In this document: positions 56,432-64,000 of the stretch, in pieces
How positions within the stretch are numbered: position 1 is the stretch's first letter
Layout of the letters: each line of letters begins with the position of its first letter
Assembly: GCF_001280845.1 (NCBI RefSeq)
Contig: NZ_LGHP01000001.1
Coordinates: forward strand, 1,760,435 to 1,824,434
Origin: Bacillus sp. FJAT-28004
Lineage (GTDB): Bacteria > Bacillota > Bacilli > Paenibacillales > Paenibacillaceae
Direction: 5' to 3'
DNA: 64,000 nucleotides
Notes under the pieces: generated by a model
What the model was told of the DNA's origin: nothing
The model's input: only the letters and a program-made list of their open reading frames with translations
The model's database searches: none
Translations under genes and position numbers: made by a program

Positions 56432-56546
56432 TTATAGCTTAACAAAATGCGGGGATTCCTTTGCTTATCGATTCCTTATTTGGAAAAGATGGAGGAATCC
56501 TTTGCTGCATATACATTCTGTTCAATGCTGCAAGGGGGAAATGGAC

Positions 56547-56978
56547 ATGAAGGAAATTTCAGCAGGCGGTGTCGTGTATCGCCGAACCGAGGAAGGGAAG
56601 CTGCAAATTCAGCTCATTCAGGATCGTTACGGAAAAGTCTCGCTGCCAAAAGGAAAAATGGAGCCCGGCGAAACGATTGAACAAACCGCTTTACGTGAAA
56701 TCGTCGAAGAAACGGGTCTTGAAGGAGTGATCATTGCTCCGATTGATCAGATAAAATATAGATATGAGCATGATGCATTTGGGACGGTCGATAAAGAGGT
56801 CCATTATTATTTAGTTGAAGCGGTTGGCGGCTCCTTGCAGGCACAAGTTGAAGAGATTCGCGGGGTCGACTGGTTCGATCCGCAAGAAGCTTGGAAACGT
56901 CAGAGGCAATCCGGATACGATAACAATCATCGTATCGTTGCGGGAGCATTCCATTTATTGGGCTTGCAAACGGATTAG
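56547..56978 (+). CDS. NUDIX hydrolase
   Basis: 143 aa. The Nudix box GKMEPGETIEQTALREIVEETGLEG spans a perfect G-x5-E-x7-R-E-x2-E-E-x-G pattern around residues 37-60. It probably cleaves a nucleoside diphosphate-linked substrate or a dinucleotide polyphosphate. ATG 56547 is chosen (AAGGGGGA spaced 7 nt). Follows mtaB by about 115 bp, convergent with the symporter gene (2 bp apart). Confidence 0.87.
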   Translation: MKEISAGGVVYRRTEEGKLQIQLIQDRYGKVSLPKGKMEPGETIEQTALREIVEETGLEGVIIAPIDQIKYRYEHDAFGTVDKEVHYYLVEAVGGSLQAQVEEIRGVDWFDPQEAWKRQRQSGYDNNHRIVAGAFHLLGLQTD

Positions 56979-56980
56979 CG

Positions 56981-57955
56981 CTATGAAACAGGATCAAGGC
57001 GCCTAAATGTCCGAAGATAACAAAATGGTAAAGCAAGCAAGGAGCTTAGAATGTTGAAAATCGTTTGTGTATGAGCAATTTGCCCCGCTGCAGATGAAGA
57101 TATCCATTCAGAGATCGTTGCAAGCTCGCCAATGAATGGCATAAATAGCAAGGCGCCTCCGGCATTCAAGACGACATGGGACCATGCGACATACTGACCG
57201 GATTTAGTGCCGCCAATTGAGGCAAGCAATGCAGTTGCACATGTACCGATGTTCGCGCCGAGCACGACGGCGATTCCGAGTTCGATAGGCATCGCACCTA
57301 TCGATACGAAGCCCATAATAATGCCGATAACGGCTGCGCTGCTATGTACAGCAGCTGTAAGAAGCGCGCCCGCTGCAAGTCCCCACCATAAGCTATCGTT
57401 TGCTTTTCCAAGAAACCATCCGAACATGGGGCTATCTTGGACGGCAGGACCTACACCTTGCATCATCGTCATGCCGGTAAGGAGCAGAGCAAAGCCGCAC
57501 AGAACGACAGAGGAAGAACGAAGTGACGGAAGCCAGCGAGCATTCTGAACAGCCGGAAACAGACGCAGTTCACCTAGCAATGCCGTTACCAGCCATAATC
57601 CGATGGAGACGATTAATAAAGGAACGGCAAGCTTATTTAAATTTAGACCGATTAGTTCTGTCGTTATGCAGGTACCGATATTAGTTCCGAGAATGATGCC
57701 TAGCGTACGCGGGAAAGTAAGCAGCCCAGCGTTGACCATCCCGATAGCGATAACCGTTACGGCCGTGCTGCTTTGAAGAAAAGCAGTCGTGACTGTGCCG
57801 ATTGCGAGTCCATGGATCGGTGTTGCGGTAGATCGCTTCAATATTCCGGTCAAATAAGGGCCGGCTAAACGATGCAGTGCTAGCTCCATTAGCTTCATGC
57901 CGCACATGAAAACAGCGAACCCGAGCAGCATTGGAATAAGTATAGTTTGAACCAT
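56981..57955 (-). CDS. Na/Pi cotransporter family protein
   Basis: 324 aa, eight or so hydrophobic segments. Two internal repeats carry QSSTAVTVIAIG / HSSAAVIGIIMGF and GTNIGTC / GANIGTC, the family signature (NptA/YqeW-like). A PhoU-like C-terminal domain is absent. Might move phosphate or another anion with Na+. It is on the minus strand within a plus-strand run. Confidence 0.9.
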   Translation of the reverse strand: MVQTILIPMLLGFAVFMCGMKLMELALHRLAGPYLTGILKRSTATPIHGLAIGTVTTAFLQSSTAVTVIAIGMVNAGLLTFPRTLGIILGTNIGTCITTELIGLNLNKLAVPLLIVSIGLWLVTALLGELRLFPAVQNARWLPSLRSSSVVLCGFALLLTGMTMMQGVGPAVQDSPMFGWFLGKANDSLWWGLAAGALLTAAVHSSAAVIGIIMGFVSIGAMPIELGIAVVLGANIGTCATALLASIGGTKSGQYVAWSHVVLNAGGALLFMPFIGELATISEWISSSAAGQIAHTQTIFNILSSLLALPFCYLRTFRRLDPVS

Positions 57956-58062
57956 TTTCTGAACTCCTTATTATTTATTTCATGTTTTGATTCGTAAATA
58001 TACATATGCAGCAAGCAAGACAAGCATGACTAGCAAGTCCAATGAGGGGAAGCGAGATAAAC

Positions 58063-59472
58063 GTGAGCAATCCAAAAATATTTCTTCTAAAAGCAAGAAA
58101 AAAGAGACTGGAGCAAGGACATCCATGGGTTTATGCAACGGAAATTGATCGATTGGAAGGCGATGCTCAGCCAGGTGATTTGGTTGATGTTGTTACTCAT
58201 CAAGGCCGTTATTTGGCAACGGGCTACTGGAATCCAAAATCACAAATTACGGTAAGAATCGTTGCTCATGAGCCAATTGCTGCAATGGATGCAGGCTTTT
58301 TCCGTGAGCGCCTTCAACAATGCCAAGAGCATCGCCGCCGCTTTGTTGCGGATGCCGATTGCCGACTAGTTTACGGAGAAGCAGATTTCCTGCCTGGGCT
58401 CGTTGTTGACCGTTTCAATAATGTGCTTGTACTCCAGCTTCTAACGCTTGGAATGGATGTAAGAAAAGAAGCGCTGATTGAAGCACTGATTGACGTGTTT
58501 CAGCCGATTGGCATCTATGAGCGCAGTGATGTAGGTGTTCGAGTGCTTGAAGGTTTGGAGGAGCGCACAGGTGTGCTTTACGGAGAATGCCCATCGATCA
58601 TCGAAATCGAGGAAAATGGATTGAAGCTAGAAGTTGATATTGTAGAAGGCCAGAAAACCGGCTATTTCTTCGATCAACGTGAAAACCGCGCAGCGATTGC
58701 TCCGCTAATGACAGGCTGGGGAGGTCGTAGCGGCATTCATCTCGTTGACCGTGAATCTCTGGAGTCAGGCTCTATTCCAGCTGAAGGTACATCAGTCATT
58801 CGTTCAACAGATGCATCTCATTTAGTACCTGTGAACGCGAACGGCAAAGTGGTTACTTTTCCTTATTGGGATGGCGCGTCGGTGCTTGAATGTTTTGCCC
58901 ATACCGGAAGTTTCACGCTGCATGCCTGCAAATATGGCGCTAAGAAAGTAACATGCTTGGATGTTTCGGAGCATGCCATTGATACCGCAAAACGTAACGT
59001 TGAACGCAATGGGTACTCTGATCGCGTCGAGTTTGTTGTTGCAGATGCCTTTGACTATTTGCGTGTTCAAGTGAAAGGGATCGACGAGAGAAAACAGCGT
59101 GCTTTAGGTGGCGTAGATACATCTAAGAAGCTGGAAGGCGGAACGGGACGTACGTGGGATGTCGTTATTCTTGATCCGCCGGCTTTTGCAAAAACAAAGA
59201 GCGCAGTACCGGGCGCATGCCGCGGCTACAAGGATATTAATTTACAAGGTCTAAAGCTTGTAAATGAAGGCGGCTATTTAGTTACGGCAAGCTGCTCGTA
59301 TCATATGCGCCCTGAGCTGTTCTTGGAGACGATCCAAGAAGCGGCTGTAGATGCTGGCAAGCTTCTTCGTTTGGTCGAATGGCGTGCTGCAGGTAAAGAT
59401 CATCCACAGCTCCTTGGCGTAAATGAAGGACATTACTTGAAATTCGCAATATTTGAAGTACGAAGCAAATAA
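58063..59472 (+). CDS. RlmI-like rRNA (cytosine-5) methyltransferase with insertions
   Basis: About 469 aa; class I SAM methyltransferase of the RlmI (YccW) type. N-terminal PUA domain (ARKKRLEQGHPWVYATEIDR), EEHRE-like middle, GYFFDQRENRAAIAP, SAM loop CFAHTGSFTLHACKYGA and VILDPPAFAKTKSAV. Two insertions relative to the usual family length lie at about residues 217-270 (before the SAM domain) and about 330-360 (between DAFDYLRVQ and WDVVILDPP). Start uncertain: GTG 58063 or ATG 58042; neither has a good ribosome site. Confidence 0.82.
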   Translation: MSNPKIFLLKARKKRLEQGHPWVYATEIDRLEGDAQPGDLVDVVTHQGRYLATGYWNPKSQITVRIVAHEPIAAMDAGFFRERLQQCQEHRRRFVADADCRLVYGEADFLPGLVVDRFNNVLVLQLLTLGMDVRKEALIEALIDVFQPIGIYERSDVGVRVLEGLEERTGVLYGECPSIIEIEENGLKLEVDIVEGQKTGYFFDQRENRAAIAPLMTGWGGRSGIHLVDRESLESGSIPAEGTSVIRSTDASHLVPVNANGKVVTFPYWDGASVLECFAHTGSFTLHACKYGAKKVTCLDVSEHAIDTAKRNVERNGYSDRVEFVVADAFDYLRVQVKGIDERKQRALGGVDTSKKLEGGTGRTWDVVILDPPAFAKTKSAVPGACRGYKDINLQGLKLVNEGGYLVTASCSYHMRPELFLETIQEAAVDAGKLLRLVEWRAAGKDHPQLLGVNEGHYLKFAIFEVRSK

Positions 59473-59504
59473 TCGAGTTAAACGAATAGACGGGAGAGTT
59501 GCAC

Positions 59505-62500
59505 ATGTCGCTTCGCTTTGTCATCGGGCGTTCGGGAGCCGGTAAAACATCCTATTGCTTGAATGAAATAAGAAAGCAGCTGCGCGTTCAACCGGACGGA
59601 CCGCCGCTCGTCATGCTCGTACCGGAACAGGCTACTTTTCAAACCGAATACGCACTGCTCCAAAGCGGCGAATTAAACGGTACGATCAGGGCACAGGCGC
59701 TTAGCTTTCGGCGCCTAGCCTTTCGGGTCATGCAGGAGACGGGCGGTACGGCGCTTGTACCGATCAATGATACGGGGAAGCATATGCTTCTCTATAAGAT
59801 CGTTCATCGGCTAGGACAGCAGCTGGAGCTGTTTCAAAGCGGTGCGGAACAGCCAGGATTCATTGATAGGCTTGCTGAACTGTTAACGGAGTGGAAAAGG
59901 TACGGAATAGATTCAGAGCTCTTACAGGAAAAGCAGGATGCTTCTGAGGCAGGTATAGGTCAATCTACATTGCTAAAGCGCAAGCTGCATGATTTGCAGC
60001 TCATTTATAGTCAGATGGAGCAGGAACTCGCGGGTATGTATATTGACGCCGAGGATTATTTGCGTTATTTGCAAAATGGTTTTGCGAATGCCTCCGCTAT
60101 GAATGACGCGCATATATGGGTAGATGGATTTTATGGTTTTACTCCAACGGAATATGAAGCGTTAGGAACGTTGATCGCTTCTTCCGCTCAGGTGACGGTC
60201 ACGCTTACGCTAAACAAAGCTTATGGGTTAGGAGAGCAGCCGCATGAGTTAGATCTGTTTCATCCTACAGCTGAAACCTATAATAAGCTGATGGATTTGG
60301 CGGCTAAATATGAAGTTGAGATTAATCCGCCAGTGATGCTGGACGAAAGTCCGCCCATTCGTTTTAGAAACAGTCCGATGCTTGCTCATCTCGAGAAGCA
60401 TTATAGCGAGCGAATTCCGATGCTTATAGCGGATAAAACAATTTTAGATGCAGAGGATATACGCTGCGGCTTATCGCTGCATGCCGCAGCGAACCGTCGT
60501 GCTGAGGTTGAGGCTGTCGCTCGTGATATCGTTCGCAGAGCGCGTAAGGATGGGCTTCGCTGGCGAGATATTGCTGTTATGGTGCGTAATGCAGAGGATT
60601 ACACTGACTATATCGGACTTGTCTTTGCGGATTATGGCATTCCTTATTTTGTCGATCAGAAAGAGAAGGCCGTTCATCACCCGTTGATTGAATTTATCCG
60701 ATCTGCTCTCGAAACGGTATTGTTTGGTTGGCGCTATGATGCTGTGTTCCGCTGCGTTAAGACGGAGATGCTGTTTAAGGTGGATGGCAGCCTGCCTAGA
60801 GATTGGTTCGATATGTTGGAAAACTATGCACTTGCGGCAGGGATCGACGGGTGGAAATGGCTTGATAATAAGCGCTGGCATCCATTAGTTCCTGTATCGC
60901 TTGATGATGATGAGGATATAGAGACCAAAATCAGTGAAAAGGCGCAGCGAGAATTCAATATCGTGCTTGCTGCAAGAGAGGTTGTGGTACCTCCCCTTCG
61001 CAGCTTCGCAGATGCATTGAACAAGGCAGATAACGTCCAAGAGATGTGTGAGGCTTTATATCGTTTGCTTGATCAATCCGAAGCAGCAGATAAACTGGAG
61101 CGCTGGAGTATTCAAGATACTGGGGCCGGAAAAACACAAAGAGCAAGAAGTCATAAGCAGCTTTGGGACAGCGTGATGCAGCTTTTGGACCAATTAGTGG
61201 AGCTGGCAGGAAAGCAAACCGTAACACCTGAATTGTTCGCTGGCATGATAGAGGCGGGACTTGATAGTCTGAAGCTTGCCGCGGTACCGCCAGCGCTGGA
61301 TCAAGTGTTGATCGGCAGTATGGATCGGACGCGGTCGGGGCATGTACAGGTATGTTATGTACTGGGCGCTAATGATGGAATTATGCCGATGCGAGTGAAA
61401 GAAGACGGTATTCTTACCGAATCTGAGCGGGAACGGCTAGCTGATGATGGAATCGTCATGGCGCCTGGAGTGCGCAGGCGATTGCTTGATGAGCGGTTCA
61501 TGATTTATAACGCATTGACTACGCCAAGCAGGCATTTATGGCTCAGCTGGGCACAAGCTGATGAGGAAGGGAAGAGTTTGCTTCCATCAGAGATTGTAAG
61601 ACATGTTCGTCATTTGTTCCCCGGAATTGCCGTTCAAAGCATTGCGGCAGAACCGTCGCCAAGCTTGCCATTGTCCGAGCAAAGGATGTTCGTATCCCAG
61701 CCGCAGCGAACGATGTCTTATTTGATCGGAGCAATCCGGAAATGGCAGCAGGGGGCAACCATTGCGCCTTTCTGGTGGGATCTTTACAATTGGTACGCAG
61801 TTCGTCCGGAATGGCAGCATAAGCTTCAGCTGCTGACAAGCTCTTTAACGTATGAGAACCAGGAGTTGTTTCTTACTAAGGATACAGCTAGAGAACTTTA
61901 TGGATCGCGACTGCAAGTAAGCGTATCGCGTATGGAACGGTTCGTATCGTGCCCGTTCCAGCATTTTGCCATACACGGTTTAAAGTTAAGGGAAAGAAAG
62001 CTATACCGGCTGGATGCTCCTGACGTAGGTCAGCTATTTCACGCAGCACTGAGCAAGCTGGCAACGAACTTTGGAGGGCGCTGGGGGAAGGCATCCGAAG
62101 CGGAGCTTAAGGCAGTCGTCTCACAAACGGTGGATGATTTGGTTCCGAAGCTGCAATCACAAATCTTATTAAGCAGCAGTCGTTTTAAATATATTGCTCG
62201 CAAGCTTAAGGAAATTGTTGGACAAGCGGCGCTAATGCTGGGTGAGCATGCTCGAAGAGCACAATTTCATCCAGTAGGCACCGAGGTTGATTTTGGTCCT
62301 GATGGGACACTGCCTGCCCTCCGAATTCCGCTTGAGGCTGGCGGTGAAATAGAGATTATCGGCAGAATAGACCGCGTTGATGCGGCGGAAACTGAGGAAG
62401 GCCTGCTGCTGCGCGTGCTTGATTATAAGTCGAGCTCTACGCACCTCAGACTTGAAGAAGTCGCTCATGGGCTCTCGCTGCAAATGCTGACTTATTTGGA

Positions 62501-63020
62501 TGTTTTGGTTACGCATGCATCTGCATGGCTCGGTCAACCTGCGTCTCCAGCTGGCGTTCTCTATTTTCATGTGCATAATCCGATTTTGACGATGACAAAC
62601 AGCATCAGTCCGAATGAGGCTAACGGTCAGCTCTTAAAGCGGTTCAAGATGCGTGGACTTGTTACGGCGGATTCGGGAACGGTCAAGCTTATGGATGATG
62701 AATTGGAGACCGGCTATTCAGAACTGCTTCCGGTTGCCTTGAAGCGGGATGGCAGCTTTTACAGCAGTTCTTCTGTCGTATCGAACGAACAATGGGATGT
62801 TCTTCGTCATTCTGTCAGGAATACAATCAGCCGAATCGGCAGCTCGATACAAGCGGGTGATGTTTCGATTGAACCGTATCGCATCGGAACGAAGACGCCT
62901 TGTCAATATTGCGATTATAAAGCGGTTTGTCAGTTCGATGCTCAGTTTGACGGTAATGAGTACAGGAAGCTGAGCAAACCTTCCAAGGAAGATATATGGC
63001 AGCAGCTAGAAGGGGAGTAA
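59505..63020 (+). CDS. addB: AddB, helicase-nuclease subunit B
   Basis: 1171 aa subunit of the AddAB complex that resects double-strand breaks and recognises Chi. N-terminal Walker A GRSGAGKTSYC, UvrD-like helicase regions, and a C-terminal RecB-type nuclease with LDYKSS and FVSCPFQHF...CQYCDYKAVC, giving the four cysteines of the Fe-S cluster. ATG 59505 follows CGGGAGAG. The stop is 3 bp from addA, so one operon. Confidence 0.93.
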   Translation: MSLRFVIGRSGAGKTSYCLNEIRKQLRVQPDGPPLVMLVPEQATFQTEYALLQSGELNGTIRAQALSFRRLAFRVMQETGGTALVPINDTGKHMLLYKIVHRLGQQLELFQSGAEQPGFIDRLAELLTEWKRYGIDSELLQEKQDASEAGIGQSTLLKRKLHDLQLIYSQMEQELAGMYIDAEDYLRYLQNGFANASAMNDAHIWVDGFYGFTPTEYEALGTLIASSAQVTVTLTLNKAYGLGEQPHELDLFHPTAETYNKLMDLAAKYEVEINPPVMLDESPPIRFRNSPMLAHLEKHYSERIPMLIADKTILDAEDIRCGLSLHAAANRRAEVEAVARDIVRRARKDGLRWRDIAVMVRNAEDYTDYIGLVFADYGIPYFVDQKEKAVHHPLIEFIRSALETVLFGWRYDAVFRCVKTEMLFKVDGSLPRDWFDMLENYALAAGIDGWKWLDNKRWHPLVPVSLDDDEDIETKISEKAQREFNIVLAAREVVVPPLRSFADALNKADNVQEMCEALYRLLDQSEAADKLERWSIQDTGAGKTQRARSHKQLWDSVMQLLDQLVELAGKQTVTPELFAGMIEAGLDSLKLAAVPPALDQVLIGSMDRTRSGHVQVCYVLGANDGIMPMRVKEDGILTESERERLADDGIVMAPGVRRRLLDERFMIYNALTTPSRHLWLSWAQADEEGKSLLPSEIVRHVRHLFPGIAVQSIAAEPSPSLPLSEQRMFVSQPQRTMSYLIGAIRKWQQGATIAPFWWDLYNWYAVRPEWQHKLQLLTSSLTYENQELFLTKDTARELYGSRLQVSVSRMERFVSCPFQHFAIHGLKLRERKLYRLDAPDVGQLFHAALSKLATNFGGRWGKASEAELKAVVSQTVDDLVPKLQSQILLSSSRFKYIARKLKEIVGQAALMLGEHARRAQFHPVGTEVDFGPDGTLPALRIPLEAGGEIEIIGRIDRVDAAETEEGLLLRVLDYKSSSTHLRLEEVAHGLSLQMLTYLDVLVTHASAWLGQPASPAGVLYFHVHNPILTMTNSISPNEANGQLLKRFKMRGLVTADSGTVKLMDDELETGYSELLPVALKRDGSFYSSSSVVSNEQWDVLRHSVRNTISRIGSSIQAGDVSIEPYRIGTKTPCQYCDYKAVCQFDAQFDGNEYRKLSKPSKEDIWQQLEGE

Positions 63021-63023
63021 TGG

Positions 63024-64000
63024 ATGATGTTTACTGCAAAGGATTCGCCCAAGCCGGAAAATAGCACATGGACCGATGATCAATGGGATGCAATCGTTAC
63101 AAGCGGCTCGAACATCCTTGTAGCTGCTGCAGCAGGCTCGGGTAAAACAGCGGTGCTCGTTGAACGGATCATCCGTAAAATATCGGCGAACGCTGATGTC
63201 GATCGTCTGCTCGTTGCCACCTTTACGAAGGCGGCTGCAGCGGAAATGAAGGACCGGATACGTAACGCATTAGAGTTAGAACTGGAGCGTCAACCCGAAT
63301 CAGAGCACTTGCGCCGTCAGCTGGCTCTGATGAATAGAGCATCTATAACGACGCTTCACTCGTTTTGTATGGATGTCATAAGGCGTTACTACCCGCTAAT
63401 CGGACTGGATCCTGGTTTTCGTATTGCAAACGAGACGGAAAGTGAGCTTATGCGCCTCGATGTTCTTGATCAGCTATTCGAACAAAAATACGAAGGGGCA
63501 GGCGATCATGGCGCTTTTCTCCATCTTGCCGACCGCTATGGCGGTGAACGTGGGGATGAGCCTTTGTACCGGCTTGTTCAACAATTATATGACTTTGCGC
63601 AAAGCCATCCATGGCCTGAATATTGGCTAAGGCAAACAGCCAATGCCTTTAATATCGCGGATGTATCAGCCTTGCAAAACAGTCCATGGGTTGTCAGCTT
63701 AACAAGTGACATTGAGCTGGCTTTAGAAGGAGCGAGCTCGCTGCTGCATCAAGCGCTTGAACTTTCACGTCAACCTGCTGGACCCGCACCTTACGCCGCT
63801 ACTTTTGATGAGGATCTGCAAATCATCAGCAATCTCTCGGAAATGGTTCATTCCATGCCGTGGGAAAGTTGGATAGAACCTTTCCAAGCGATTCAATTCG
63901 GCAAGCTAAAAGCGATGCGTGGCGATGAATATGATAAGCCGCTTCAGGAGCAAGCCAAGGAGCTGCGCGATCAAGCGAAAAAGCTGATTACCTCTCTATC
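63024..64000 (+). CDS. addA: AddA, helicase-nuclease subunit A (3' end outside window)
   Basis: At least 325 aa visible. UvrD/Rep helicase with Walker A VAAAAGSGKTAVLVERI and motif Ia TFTKAAAAEMKDRI, then LMNRASITTLHSFCMDVIRR. The C-terminal nuclease lies beyond the window. ATG 63024 (or 63027) follows AAGGGGAG 7 nt upstream; an ATG at 63020 is out of frame. Works with AddB on DNA ends. Confidence 0.93.
   Translation, partial: MMFTAKDSPKPENSTWTDDQWDAIVTSGSNILVAAAAGSGKTAVLVERIIRKISANADVDRLLVATFTKAAAAEMKDRIRNALELELERQPESEHLRRQLALMNRASITTLHSFCMDVIRRYYPLIGLDPGFRIANETESELMRLDVLDQLFEQKYEGAGDHGAFLHLADRYGGERGDEPLYRLVQQLYDFAQSHPWPEYWLRQTANAFNIADVSALQNSPWVVSLTSDIELALEGASSLLHQALELSRQPAGPAPYAATFDEDLQIISNLSEMVHSMPWESWIEPFQAIQFGKLKAMRGDEYDKPLQEQAKELRDQAKKLITSL

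Overview
The window looks like chromosomal DNA of an endospore-forming Firmicute, most probably Paenibacillus or a close relative. Supporting signs are mid-GC coding with strong AGGAGG-type ribosome sites and many GTG/TTG starts. Spore genes (gpr, spoIIP, a YjcZ-type micropeptide) sit beside the classic Bacillales order comER/comEA/comEB/comEC ... holA/rpsT/gpr/spoIIP/lepA/hemW/hrcA/grpE/dnaK/dnaJ/prmA/rsmE/mtaB. Nearly every stretch is coding. I see no rRNA, tRNA, insertion sequence, prophage or CRISPR array.

Region 1 (1-11.5 kb) holds an amt ammonium transporter (5' end outside the window) followed by a GlnD-like DUF294 nucleotidyltransferase and a DEDDh exonuclease. Next come a convergent JAMM peptidase, a TlpA/ResA-like thioredoxin, citramalate synthase (cimA, minus), DNA polymerase IV, a ferredoxin, an L,D-transpeptidase, a tiny membrane protein (minus), pyrD and a small alarmone synthetase. 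Region 2 (11.6-16.5 kb) is the most accessory-looking part: a 1202-residue secreted metallophosphoesterase with lectin-like, discoidin-like, cohesin-like and dockerin modules, then a convergent pair encoding a membrane thioredoxin and a PCYCGC lipoprotein. Region 3 (16.6-29.3 kb) has rRNA-modifying enzymes (RsmF-like, RsuA-like), a HAD phosphatase, a YjcZ-like micropeptide, a CshA-type DEAD-box helicase with an RGG-repeat tail, ywbE, a YneQ-like protein, a DinB-GNAT fusion, an MFS transporter, and leuS under a T-box leader with a perfect sigma-A promoter.

Region 4 (28.4-38.4 kb) is the competence locus, comER divergent from comEA, with metY inserted before comEB and comEC. It is followed by an ECF sigma/anti-sigma pair with a probable autoregulatory promoter, a structured intergenic segment, holA and rpsT (minus). 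Region 5 (38.6-51.5 kb) has sporulation genes gpr and spoIIP, a YqxA-position membrane protein, lepA, hemW, a GNAT gene, a small orphan, and the CIRCE-controlled heat-shock operon hrcA-grpE-dnaK-dnaJ with two small coupled genes behind it. Region 6 (51.5-64 kb) starts with an AT-rich, reverse-oriented histidine phosphatase, then prmA, a site-2 protease, rsmE, mtaB, a NUDIX hydrolase, a Na/Pi symporter (minus), an RlmI-like methyltransferase with family-atypical insertions, and addB-addA (addA cut by the window end).

Most of this is well-conserved housekeeping. The parts most worth a second look are the amt/DUF294/exonuclease cluster, the cohesin-plus-dockerin phosphoesterase, the DinB-GNAT fusion, the metY insertion in the comE locus, the ECF promoter and Fur-like palindrome in the comEC-sigma gap, and the unexplained structured segment before holA. 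Several small genes under 60 codons were found by reading the gaps directly.
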